DNA from: Bacteroidales bacterium
GTDB taxonomy: Bacteria > Bacteroidota > Bacteroidia > Bacteroidales > VadinHA17
Assembly: GCA_027451265.1 (NCBI GenBank)
Contig: DAIDJT010000026.1
Location: 1 to 15,084 of the forward strand
Direction of reading: 5' to 3'
Length of the DNA: 15,084 nt
A program made the translations under genes and the position numbers. Positions 8,214-15,084 of this stretch are shown here, one piece after another (within the stretch, counting starts at the first letter, position 1; every line of letters starts with the position of its first letter). Below the pieces are notes generated by a model. The model saw only the letters and a program-made list of their open reading frames with translations, was not told where the DNA came from and made no database searches.

Positions 8214-8372
8214 CATGAAATTCGGGCCGGGGGGAGTTATTTAGCATGAAATTCGGGCAGGGGGAAGTCATTAAGGATGAAATGCAGGCAGGGTGAGAAT
8301 CATTAAGGATGGAATGCAGAAGTGGTGAGAGTCATTAAGGCCGGGAAGCAGAAAGGATCAGAGAGTAATTAA
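8214..8372 (+). repeat. Five-unit degenerate tandem repeat (31-33 bp) between prmC and recX
   Basis: Units lie at 8214-8244, 8245-8275, 8276-8307, 8308-8339 and 8340-8372. Units 1 and 2 share CATGAAATTCGGGC. Units 3 and 4 share GATG-AATGCAG and GAGA-TCATTAAG. Unit 5 is the most diverged. Four units carry an ATG with spacings of 31, 31 and 32 bp. Three of these read ATG plus eight codons to a stop: MKFGPGGVI, MKCRQGENH and MECRSGESH. Unit 2 has lost its stop and runs on as a 16-codon frame. The array fills nearly the whole gap between prmC and recX and is purine-rich on this strand. It has no spacers, so it is not CRISPR. Whether it is a decaying minisatellite, a protein-binding array or a translated leader cannot be decided from one sequence. 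Confidence 0.75.
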
Positions 8373-8383
8373 ACCTGAAAACG

Positions 8384-8857
8384 ATGGCTGAGAACAAACA
8401 GAGGGACGAACTCCTTCAGCGGGCGATGAGAGCATGCTCAGAAAGGGAGTACTGTATCGGTGATATTACGGCACTGCTGGTACGCTGGGGTGCCGACAGC
8501 GAGGAGATGCGCGGGTGGATCATTGAGAGGCTGATAAAGGAAAAGTTTATCGATGAGCACCGCTACAGCAGGGCATTCGTGCTTGATCATTTCAGGCACA
8601 GCCAGTGGGGACGGGTGAAGATAAGCATGGCCCTGAAACAGAAGAAGGTTGACTCTGCCGCCATAAGTTCCGGACTGGAAGCCATTGGCGAAGAGGAATA
8701 CCTGGAACTGTTGCAGAAGATTTTAAGCGAACAGCGGCGAAAGATTAAATCCAAAAGCCGTATTGAACTTAAGGGCAAACTCCTGAGGCATGCCCTGGGC
8801 AAGGGCTTCGAGAGCCACCTGGTCTATGATGCCATTAATGCCCTTTTCAGGGAGTGA
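8384..8857 (+). CDS. recX: Regulatory protein RecX
   Basis: RecX binds RecA filaments in the cytosol and limits recombinase activity. The 157-residue protein is nearly all helical and made of the usual three tandem three-helix repeats. The characteristic segment around residues 48-72, with LIKEKFIDEHRYSRAFV, and the following W-G-R-x-K-I segment are conserved. The ATG follows the tandem-repeat array by 11 bp and shows no purine-rich ribosome site, as is common in this phylum. It is on the same strand as prmC, but 171 bp separate the two, so cotranscription is possible but unproven. A stable hairpin follows its stop. No recA is in the window. Confidence 0.9.
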   Translation: MAENKQRDELLQRAMRACSEREYCIGDITALLVRWGADSEEMRGWIIERLIKEKFIDEHRYSRAFVLDHFRHSQWGRVKISMALKQKKVDSAAISSGLEAIGEEEYLELLQKILSEQRRKIKSKSRIELKGKLLRHALGKGFESHLVYDAINALFRE

Positions 8858-8891
8858 AGATCCGGTCTCTGACTGCGATCAACGGGCTATT

Positions 8892-8920
8892 GCCGGCTCC
8901 GGTTACACCGGTTGGCCGGC
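8892..8920. terminator. Strong hairpin between convergent recX and DUF2752 genes, probable bidirectional terminator
   Basis: An outer 6-bp stem GCCGGC (8892-8897 with 8915-8920) encloses a 1/3 internal loop, an inner 5-bp stem CCGGT/ACCGG (8899-8903 with 8907-8911) and a TAC loop. It sits in the 81-bp gap between two genes that end toward each other, where a two-way terminator is expected. Neither side has a T-run, so it is not a classic intrinsic terminator. It could instead act as a 3' stabilising structure or with a termination factor. Confidence 0.45.
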
Positions 8921-8938
8921 TCCGGGAAATGAATCACT

Positions 8939-9358
8939 TCAGAACATGCTGATCCACAGCATCCGCAGGAAAGGATAAAATGCGGCCAGGGTCATGACAG
9001 ATGAAACCGCAGCATCAGTAACGCCAACTCTTCGCAGGTCAATATTTCCCTTCAATGTCGCCAGCGCAAGGCCAATGCGCATAAAAAGCTGCACTGCAAA
9101 GAAGATGAACACCCGTATGGAGTAGCTGTTCCACTCCAGGGCTTCATCAATCCTGCCCCTGACAATCAGGGAGAAAGCATGTGACAGTCCGCATGAGGGG
9201 CATGGTTCACCTGTCAGCTTCTCATGCACGCAGGGTACAGGATACCTGTTCTCATCGGGTGAATAAAAAAGGGAGTAACCCATTATTAACAGGATTACTC
9301 CGGCAAGAATAAGATTTAAAAGGAAATATGGCCTGACAGATGGGTTCAGCCTTACCAC
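8939..9358 (-). CDS. DUF2752 small membrane protein
   Basis: The 139-residue protein has three likely membrane spans (about 11-31, 83-101 and 114-136). Between the first two is the DUF2752 signature: C43, followed by EPCPSCGLSHA with C53 and C56, and two charged residues of the RGRIDEA loop. The paired cysteines suggest metal or redox chemistry, but no function is established for the family. The start is a GTG at 9358 that overlaps the stop of the DUF4190-like gene by 7 bp, a sign of coupled translation. The next Met (residue 26) would destroy the first span, so GTG is preferred. It is the last gene of the minus-strand run and ends near the hairpin at 8892-8920. DUF2752 genes often lie beside DUF4190 or CCC-motif membrane proteins in Bacteroidota. 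Confidence 0.85.
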   Translation of the reverse strand: MVRLNPSVRPYFLLNLILAGVILLIMGYSLFYSPDENRYPVPCVHEKLTGEPCPSCGLSHAFSLIVRGRIDEALEWNSYSIRVFIFFAVQLFMRIGLALATLKGNIDLRRVGVTDAAVSSVMTLAAFYPFLRMLWISMF

Positions 9359-9843
9359 TGCCCCCTGGTTGTATCCTCCTTCAATTTCACGGAGTCAGTC
9401 GTTCCCTCGAGTTCCTGAAGTCTGTCCTCCAGATCACCCCTCTTTGTAGAAGCTTTGATCTCGACAGAATCGTTATTGCTGTTGATTTTGATTGTCACCT
9501 CGTTGTCACCGAACTCCTTTTCCAGGTCATCGGTCACATCCCTGATAGCTTTCTCGATATCAGTTGCCCAGTTGCCTGACTTGTTGGCAATTTTACCCAG
9601 CACAAAGCTCTGTGACACTGATATCATGAGGGCAATGATGCCAACGACAAGCCCGCCGACGAGCATCCCCTGGTTGCCCTGAGGCCTGGAGAGGCCTATG
9701 ATGGCAAGGACGATGGCTATCACGGCCGGTATGATGGCTATAAGGCCTAAGCATGGAATAACTGCCAGCAGGAAGGCTATTATGGCGGTCACCAGGGCAC
9801 CGACACCCACTCCTGACTGTTTGGCGGATCTTTCTTCTTCCAT
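9352..9843 (-). CDS. DUF4190-like membrane protein with a soluble acidic C-terminal tail
   Basis: The 163-residue protein has a short charged N-terminus and two close membrane spans (about 12-30 and 33-51) joined by IPCLG. After the GLSRPQGNQG loop comes a third span (about 60-80), then a polar, strongly charged tail (81-163). The Gly-rich hydrophobic pattern with a GLS-R-x-x-G-x-x-G loop resembles DUF4190 proteins, but the tail is longer than usual and has no domain I recognise. The tail alternates acidic helices with a short beta-like TIKINS/VEIKAS segment. It starts with ATG at 9843, 21 bp after the lipoprotein gene, and overlaps the DUF2752 gene by 7 bp. Function is unknown; an inner-membrane location is inferred from the spans. 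Confidence 0.75.
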   Translation of the reverse strand: MEEERSAKQSGVGVGALVTAIIAFLLAVIPCLGLIAIIPAVIAIVLAIIGLSRPQGNQGMLVGGLVVGIIALMISVSQSFVLGKIANKSGNWATDIEKAIRDVTDDLEKEFGDNEVTIKINSNNDSVEIKASTKRGDLEDRLQELEGTTDSVKLKEDTTRGQW

Positions 9844-9864
9844 TGGTTCAAGTATTAATTGTTC

Positions 9865-10515
9865 CTAATTTTTCTTCAGGATATCTCTTGTATCCTGTTC
9901 TAAAGACGTAACAGGAACTTCAATGATGCGTCCCTTTTCTATATTATTTTTATAAAAAATAAATGTCGGGACCCTTTCGATTGACAGCTGCGTGTAATCT
10001 TCAAGCGGCGCCACCTTGTTGATATCAACGCCAATGAATCTGATTTTATTCATTGGAAAACCCCACAGATCAGCCATCTTGATAAAGCGGGGCACCTCCC
10101 TCCTGCTGTCAGGGCACCAGGTGCCAAGCACAATTGTAATGGTCAGGTCATCCTTCTCTGTTGCCATCAGGTCAGCCATTATTCCGTTGTCAGGCTGGTA
10201 GTCTGCATATCCCTTGTGGAACCACTCTGAATGCGGAGGATTGTTCAGCATTGCAAGCGGGAGGTCACCGAGCAGCCATGTTGTGGCATCACGGAAATCC
10301 CAAACATGTGCAGATGCCTCACCTTCCTCAGGTTTCCCTGCAAGTGCGGCATTGCCGAAAGGAGCTGTTTCCGGAACTTCCCCTCCGGTTGAAGGCTTGC
10401 TGACAGCCTCAGACTGTGAAGGTTCCTGCACGGCGGCCCTGTTCTTCCGTGCAGCGCTGCAGCCGGCCACGAGGCCTGCGACTGCCAGGGCTGTGATGAC
10501 AAGAATCGTTTTCAT
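9865..10515 (-). CDS. Thioredoxin-fold lipoprotein with monothiol CPDS site
   Basis: The 216-residue protein begins with a lipoprotein signal whose lipobox VAGC places the lipid-bearing Cys at residue 19. A low-complexity, Glu/Pro/Ala-rich linker follows to about residue 68. The thioredoxin-like domain (about 95-216) has VLGTWCPDSRREVP, giving C134-P-D-S137, and the cis-proline RVPTF (P183). The resolving cysteine of CxxC is replaced by Ser137, so it should not act as an ordinary dithiol thioredoxin. Monothiol exchange, peroxiredoxin-like or binding roles are possible. It is predicted to sit in the envelope, anchored by lipid. Its ATG overlaps the mutB stop (ATGA, 10512-10515), indicating translational coupling, but no chemical link with the cytosolic mutase is apparent. 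Family call is strong; role unknown. Confidence 0.86.
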   Translation of the reverse strand: MKTILVITALAVAGLVAGCSAARKNRAAVQEPSQSEAVSKPSTGGEVPETAPFGNAALAGKPEEGEASAHVWDFRDATTWLLGDLPLAMLNNPPHSEWFHKGYADYQPDNGIMADLMATEKDDLTITIVLGTWCPDSRREVPRFIKMADLWGFPMNKIRFIGVDINKVAPLEDYTQLSIERVPTFIFYKNNIEKGRIIEVPVTSLEQDTRDILKKN

Positions 10516-12668
10516 ACGGTATGCAACAACAAAGATAATATCTGTTTTGCTGTTTTCGCAACTGATGTTCCGGGACCAAATATGGCAGCCACGCCTGCGT
10601 CATAAAGGAACTGGTAGTCCTGAGGGGGTATTACGCCTCCTGCTATCACCAGGATATCGTCGCGGCCCAGTTTCTTCAGTTCGCTTATGACCTGTGGTAT
10701 AAGCGTCTTGTGGCCTGCAGCCAGGCTTGACACTCCAAGCAGGTGAACGTCATTTTCCACCGCCTGCCTTGCTGCCTCGGCGGGTGTCTGGAACAACGGT
10801 CCGATGTCAACGTCGAATCCGATGTCGGCATAGCCGGTAGATATCACCTTGGCGCCGCGGTCATGGCCGTCCTGGCCCATCTTTGCAATCATGATACGGG
10901 GTTGTCTTCCTGCCCTGGCTGCGAACTCTGCCGCCATGGCCCTGGCCTCAGCAAAGTCAGAATCCGATTTGTATTCTGATGAGTATACTCCGGAAATTGT
11001 CCTTATCACTGCTTTATACCTCCCAGCTACTTTTTCACATGCATATGATATTTCTCCGAGGGTGGCTCTCTTTGAAGCTGCATCCACTGCCAGCTCCAGG
11101 AGGTTGCCCTCTCCGGTCTGTGCTGCGCGGGTGATGGCTTCAAGCGCCTTGCGGCACGCTTCCTCGTCGCGGCCGGCCTTCACCTGTGCCAGCCTCCTCA
11201 GCTGTGCTTCGCGCACTGCACTGTTGTCAACCTCAAGGATCTCAAGCGGATCTTCCTTTTCAAGCCTGTACTTGTTCAGGCCGACTATTGTCTGTGCTCC
11301 GGAGTCGATCCTTGCCTGGGCCCTTGCGGCAGCCTCCTCGATCCTCATTTTGGGTATGCCTGACTCAATGGCCTTTGCCATACCACCCAGGCTCTCAACC
11401 TCCTCAATCAGCTCCCATGCCTTATGGGCGATCTCATGAGTGAGTGTCTCAACATAATATGAACCGGCCCACGGGTCAATTGATTTGCAAATACTGGTTT
11501 CCTCCTGTATGAATATCTGCGTGTTGCGCGCTATCCTTGCCGAGAAGTCGGTAGGCAGTGCAATAGCTTCGTCCAGGGCGTTTGTGTGAAGGCTCTGGGT
11601 GTGACCCAGGGCAGCTGCCATGGCCTCGATGCAGGTGCGTCCCACGTTGTTGAACGGATCCTGTTCAGTGAGGCTCCATCCCGAGGTCTGGGTGTGCGTG
11701 CGCAGTGCAAGCGACTTCGGGTTCTTCGGGTTGAACTGGCTGACGATCTTTGCCCAGAGCATCCTCGCAGCCCTCATCTTGGCTATCTCCATGAAGAAAT
11801 TCATGCCGCTGGCCCAGAAGAATGAGAGCCGCGGCGCGAAGTCGTCTATGTTCATGCCGGCATTGACACCCGTGCGGAGGTACTCAAGCCCGTCGGCAAG
11901 GGTGTAAGCCAGCTCAATATCCGCCGTGGCGCCTGCCTCCTGCATGTGGTATCCTGAGATTGAGATGCTGTTAAACTTCGGCATCTTCTCCGAGGTGTAT
12001 TTGAAGATGTCAGCAATAATGCGCATCGAAAAGGCAGGCGGATAGATGTAGGTGTTCCGCACCATGAACTCCTTTAGGATGTCATTCTGGATGGTGCCCT
12101 GCAAATCACTCAGCTTTGCCCCCTGTTCCAGCCCGGCCACAATGTAAAATGCCATCACCGGAAGCACTGCCCCGTTCATTGTCATCGAGACCGACATCTC
12201 ATTAAGAGGTATCTGGTCAAAGAGAATCTTCATGTCCTGCACAGAGTCAATAGCCACACCGGCCTTGCCAACGTCACCCACTACACGTTCATGGTCCGAG
12301 TCATAGCCGCGGTGTGTTGCCAGGTCAAAAGCCACAGAGAGGCCCTTCTGCCCGGCAGCGAGGTTCCTGCGGTAGAATGCATTTGATTCCTCGGCAGTTG
12401 AGAAACCTGCGTATTGCCTGATGGTCCACGGTTTCATCGCATACATCCCTGAATAGGGCCCTCTCAGGAACGGGGGCAGCCCTGCTGCATAATGCAGGTG
12501 CTCCATCTCCCGTAAATCTTCGCGCGAATAGATGCTTTTCAGGCGGATCCTTTCGGGGGTCTCCCATGAAGGCGTGATATTATGCTCCTTCTCCCACTTA
12601 TTAATGTTCCTTGAAGGCACTGCAGCCTTCAGGGGGTCTATCTCATTGAATTTGGGTCTTTTGCTCAT
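10512..12668 (-). CDS. mutB: Methylmalonyl-CoA mutase large (catalytic, B12-binding) subunit
   Basis: This enzyme interconverts succinyl-CoA and (R)-methylmalonyl-CoA using adenosylcobalamin, in the cytosol as a heterodimer with the small subunit. The 718-residue protein has the TIM-barrel substrate domain with RQYAGFSTAEESN and DLATHRGYDSDH. The C-terminal cobalamin domain carries GQDGHDRGAKV: D600, the axial ligand H602 and G605 of the DxHxxG motif, then the LGVSSLAAGH and IAGGVIPPQD segments. Length and motifs are those of a complete, active large subunit. The gene starts 6 bp after the mutA stop and its own stop overlaps the next start by 4 bp. It serves propionate formation from succinate, or propionate use, depending on neighbours not seen here. 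Epimerase, MeaB chaperone and decarboxylase genes are not in the window. Confidence 0.97.
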   Translation of the reverse strand: MSKRPKFNEIDPLKAAVPSRNINKWEKEHNITPSWETPERIRLKSIYSREDLREMEHLHYAAGLPPFLRGPYSGMYAMKPWTIRQYAGFSTAEESNAFYRRNLAAGQKGLSVAFDLATHRGYDSDHERVVGDVGKAGVAIDSVQDMKILFDQIPLNEMSVSMTMNGAVLPVMAFYIVAGLEQGAKLSDLQGTIQNDILKEFMVRNTYIYPPAFSMRIIADIFKYTSEKMPKFNSISISGYHMQEAGATADIELAYTLADGLEYLRTGVNAGMNIDDFAPRLSFFWASGMNFFMEIAKMRAARMLWAKIVSQFNPKNPKSLALRTHTQTSGWSLTEQDPFNNVGRTCIEAMAAALGHTQSLHTNALDEAIALPTDFSARIARNTQIFIQEETSICKSIDPWAGSYYVETLTHEIAHKAWELIEEVESLGGMAKAIESGIPKMRIEEAAARAQARIDSGAQTIVGLNKYRLEKEDPLEILEVDNSAVREAQLRRLAQVKAGRDEEACRKALEAITRAAQTGEGNLLELAVDAASKRATLGEISYACEKVAGRYKAVIRTISGVYSSEYKSDSDFAEARAMAAEFAARAGRQPRIMIAKMGQDGHDRGAKVISTGYADIGFDVDIGPLFQTPAEAARQAVENDVHLLGVSSLAAGHKTLIPQVISELKKLGRDDILVIAGGVIPPQDYQFLYDAGVAAIFGPGTSVAKTAKQILSLLLHTV

Positions 12669-12674
12669 CTCCCG

Positions 12675-14540
12675 TCAGTTTATTCCCAGTATCCTGTTGA
12701 AAATTTGAAGCGTCTCAAGCACATTTGACCTGACGCTGATGAAGTGTTCCACTCCAGCCGCCTTCAGTTCATCTGTGCATGGCGGGTTCCCGGCCACCAC
12801 GAAGACTGCTTTTCCGGCTATAGCCGCGAAGGCTTCCTTCGCCAGTGTGGCGTACTCATCGTCAGAGCTGCATATTATTATGACGTCTGCCTTAACTTCC
12901 ATGGCTGCATTGACGCCTTCGGCGATGCTTGCGAAGCCGTTGTTGTCCTTCACCTCATACCCCGCTACCGCGAAGAAGTTGGACGAGAACTGTGCCCGTG
13001 CCCTGCGCATTGCGAGATCACCGATTGTGAGCATGAAAGCCAGCGGCCTGCGTCCGGACCGCTCTGTTGCGAGCCTCAGCTTCTCGAACTCATCGGCACC
13101 GCGGGCAGGGATTATCGGCTTTACCTCCTCCTCCGAAGAAGGTGTGTATTCAGTAAAGAGCTTTTCATTATCATGCTCAGGCGACTTCTTTTCCCTGAAA
13201 TCGGGAAACTGGTTCGTGCCAAGCAGGACCTCCTTCCTCCTGGCCATATCAGCCTTGCGTGTGGCAGCGGCTTCGCTGATGCGCTGTTGAATCATTCCCT
13301 TGCGCAGTGCTGCCAGGAATCCCCCTTCATTTTCAATTTCAATGAAGAGCCTCCAGGCCTCGCGGGCTGTCATTGCGGTCAGCTCTTCAATGTAGTATGA
13401 TCCTGCTCCCGGATCGGCAACCTTGTCAAGGTGGGCCTCCTCCATCAGCAACAGCTGCTGGTTGCGGGCTATCCTCTCCGAGAAGTCGTCAGCACTGCGG
13501 AAGACGGCGTCAAAAGGCTCAACTGTTATTGACTCAGCCCCGCCGAGGACTGCCGACATGGCTTCGGTCTGCGTCCTCAGCATATTGACGTAGGGATCGA
13601 AGAGTGTCTTGTTCCACCTGGCGGTGACAGAGTGGATGTGCATTTTCCCTGCCTCCCCGCTCTCCGGGCCCCAGGCTTTGACTATCTCAGCCCACAGCAT
13701 CCTGGCGGCGCGCAGTTTCGCAATCTCCGGGAAGAAGTCGGGCCCGATCCCGAATGTGAACCTCATGGACCCGGCTGCTGTTTCGGCGCTGATGCCCCTT
13801 TCAGTCAGAGCTGCCAGGTATTCATTGCCCAGCGACAGGGTGTATGCCAGTTCTGCCACCGGGCCTGCTCCGGCATTGCTGAAGAGGATGCCTGAGGGCT
13901 CAAGGCATCTTATGCCCGGGGTTTTTGCAGACTCCCTGACGAGGTCTCCAAGGTAATCAAGCCCTTCGTCCACAGTGACGCACAGCTTGCCGTTGGCGGC
14001 CAGCCTGCCAAGCGGATCAGCGGAGACGGTGATGTTCACCTGTTCCGGGTCAGTACCTGATTTCCTGAGGTAACCCTGAAGCGCGGCAATAAGCTCTTTA
14101 GCCCTGCCTGCGACTGAAAAGTTCACTTCGATGCTTTCAGGGCGAATGCCTTTAAGAAGCTGCGTGACGGTCTCATCATTTACTGACTGAGGATCTGCGA
14201 TAATGAATCCGAGAGAGGTTATCCCTCTCATGAGGCTATCAAGCGCTTTCGCGTTGGCGGCGCTGTAGTCAGTGACGGTGATGTCCTGCCTGACAAACCA
14301 GCTGTTGTCTGCCACCCTGGTGCCCCTGACATATGGGAAATCGCCCGGCAGCAGGTTGCTGTGAGGAAGGGTGTCAAGATCCTCCTGCCTGTAGAAAGGC
14401 ATGACAGAGAGGCCGTCACGGGTTTTCCAGACAAGTTTTTTATTGAAGTCGGCGCCATTCAGATCAGCGTTGATCTTATCCATCCATTGTTGCGTGGATA
14501 CGGGCGGGAATTGTTCAAACAGTTTCTTTTTCTTATCCAT
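12675..14540 (-). CDS. mutA: Methylmalonyl-CoA mutase small subunit
   Basis: The small subunit pairs with MutB and stabilises the heterodimer without binding cobalamin. The 621-residue protein has the mutase-like barrel fold, with AELAYTLSLGNEYLAALTERG, LRAARMLWAEIVKAWG and ADPGAGSYYIEELT clearly parallel to MutB. In its C-terminal flavodoxin-like domain the B12 motif is replaced by DLAMRRAR (aligned with DGHDRGAK), so the axial His is absent, as expected for small subunits. I start it at the ATG at 14540 (MDKKKKLF) rather than the in-frame TTG nine bases earlier. It leads a minus-strand run with mutB 6 bp downstream, and prfB ends 74 bp upstream. No exact promoter box is visible in that gap, so readthrough from prfB is possible. 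Confidence 0.95.
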   Translation of the reverse strand: MDKKKKLFEQFPPVSTQQWMDKINADLNGADFNKKLVWKTRDGLSVMPFYRQEDLDTLPHSNLLPGDFPYVRGTRVADNSWFVRQDITVTDYSAANAKALDSLMRGITSLGFIIADPQSVNDETVTQLLKGIRPESIEVNFSVAGRAKELIAALQGYLRKSGTDPEQVNITVSADPLGRLAANGKLCVTVDEGLDYLGDLVRESAKTPGIRCLEPSGILFSNAGAGPVAELAYTLSLGNEYLAALTERGISAETAAGSMRFTFGIGPDFFPEIAKLRAARMLWAEIVKAWGPESGEAGKMHIHSVTARWNKTLFDPYVNMLRTQTEAMSAVLGGAESITVEPFDAVFRSADDFSERIARNQQLLLMEEAHLDKVADPGAGSYYIEELTAMTAREAWRLFIEIENEGGFLAALRKGMIQQRISEAAATRKADMARRKEVLLGTNQFPDFREKKSPEHDNEKLFTEYTPSSEEEVKPIIPARGADEFEKLRLATERSGRRPLAFMLTIGDLAMRRARAQFSSNFFAVAGYEVKDNNGFASIAEGVNAAMEVKADVIIICSSDDEYATLAKEAFAAIAGKAVFVVAGNPPCTDELKAAGVEHFISVRSNVLETLQIFNRILGIN

Positions 14541-14568
14541 CAGGATCAATATTGCTGAGGGTTGTAAA

Positions 14569-14598
14569 TTAAATCATTGCATGGGTTTTAAATCATGC
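14569..14598. repeat. Near-direct repeat TTAAATCATTGC / TTAAATCATGC upstream of mutA
   Basis: The 74-bp gap between prfB and mutA (14541-14614) holds TTAAATCATTGC at 14569-14580 and TTAAATCATGC at 14588-14598. The copies start 19 bp apart, close to two helical turns, with a weaker TTATCATGA at 14602-14610. An 8-bp palindrome CAATATTG lies at 14547-14554, just ahead of the mutA start. This could be an operator for the mut operon, but the region is A+T-rich and no exact TAnnTTTG box was found on the minus strand. Confidence 0.35.
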
Positions 14599-14614
14599 TT
14601 TTTATCATGACCTG

Positions 14615-15084
14615 TCACTCCTTGCCGCCGAACTCCATCAGGTATGACTTGATGAATTCGTCGATCTCACCGTCGAGGACAGCCTGGGCATTACCTGCCT
14701 CATAGCCCGTGCGCAGGTCCTTCACCAGCTTGTAGGGATGGAGTGTGTATGAGCGTATCTGTGATCCCCACTCGATCTTTTTCTTTGCCCCCTCGATCTT
14801 TGCCTGTTCGTCCATCCTCTTGCGCAGTTCCATCTCATAGAGGTGTGACCGGAGCAGGCGGAGGGCGTTCTCCTTGTTCTGGCCCTGCGAGCGCGACTCC
14901 TGGTTCTCTATCACGAGGCCGGTGGGGGCATGGCGCAGGCGGACGGCTGTCTCCACCTTGTTGACATTCTGGCCGCCTGCGCCCGACGAGCGGAATGTCT
15001 CCCAGGTTATGTCTGCAGGATTGATCTCAACCACGATGTCATCGTCAACGAGTGGCGCCACGAATACGGAGGCAAAGGTTGTCT
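14615..15084 (-). CDS. prfB: Peptide chain release factor 2, C-terminal part
   Basis: RF2 recognises UAA and UGA in the ribosomal A site and triggers peptide release. The visible 156 residues are domain 3 and the C-terminus. GAGGQNVNKVETAVRL holds the GGQ motif whose Gln is methylated by PrmC. The ending WGSQIRSYTLHPYKLVKDLRTGYEAG with NTQAVLDG-like NAQAVLDG is typical of RF2, and the pre-GGQ segment FVAPLVDDDI supports RF2 over RF1. The frame stays open to the window edge (TTFASVFVAPL), so the GTG near 15061 is internal. The start and any programmed frameshift site lie outside. The gene is on the same strand as mutA, 74 bp ahead of it. Confidence 0.95.
   Translation of the reverse strand, partial: TTFASVFVAPLVDDDIVVEINPADITWETFRSSGAGGQNVNKVETAVRLRHAPTGLVIENQESRSQGQNKENALRLLRSHLYEMELRKRMDEQAKIEGAKKKIEWGSQIRSYTLHPYKLVKDLRTGYEAGNAQAVLDGEIDEFIKSYLMEFGGKE

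Noticed and set aside
8214..8372. Possible CRISPR array
   Set aside because: Units abut each other with no unique spacers and drift in sequence and length; no cas genes are nearby.
14541..14549. TTG start for mutA giving MILMDKK
   Set aside because: The ATG nine bases downstream gives a normal MDKKKKLF start; a TTG start is not needed.
15059..15061. GTG as the true start of a short release-factor-like protein (such as ArfB)
   Set aside because: The frame continues upstream with RF2-typical TTFASVFV to the window end, and the C-terminus matches RF2, so this is a truncated prfB.

Overview
The window looks like chromosomal DNA of a Bacteroidota bacterium, probably a Bacteroidales-like anaerobe. 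The grounds are a large two-component-regulator-type propeller sensor, a ribD / prmC / recX neighbourhood, a paired methylmalonyl-CoA mutase operon, a near-perfect Bacteroidota promoter (TTTG, 18 bp, TATTTTTG) and the lack of convincing Shine-Dalgarno sites. No RNA genes, insertion sequences, phage genes or CRISPR arrays were found. Both ends cut through genes.

Region 1 (1-6255). The 3' end of a LOG-family nucleotide hydrolase gene (+) converges on a two-gene minus-strand unit. That unit encodes an exported TPR / Ig-like / caspase-fold protein with an intact His-Cys dyad. Four bases later comes a 1081-residue membrane sensor with about 13 propeller blades, a Y_Y_Y domain, one membrane span, a coiled coil and a complete SpoIIE-type PP2C phosphatase. 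This pair has its own promoter and is the most unusual part of the window.

Region 2 (6256-8938). Housekeeping genes: ribD (riboflavin, -) diverges by 25 bp from prmC (release-factor methyltransferase, +), followed by recX (+). A 170-bp gap between prmC and recX holds a degenerate 31-33-bp tandem repeat in which several units form nine-codon ATG-to-stop micro-ORFs. A strong hairpin separates recX from the convergent genes beyond.

Region 3 (8939-15084). A tightly packed minus-strand run: prfB (partial, release factor 2), mutA and mutB (small and large methylmalonyl-CoA mutase subunits), a thioredoxin-fold lipoprotein whose start overlaps the mutB stop (ATGA), a DUF4190-like membrane protein, and a DUF2752 protein whose GTG start overlaps the gene before it. 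The mut genes point to propionate/succinate metabolism with adenosylcobalamin. The three envelope proteins probably share the transcript but have no evident link to the mutase. PrmC and its likely substrate RF2 both lie in this window.
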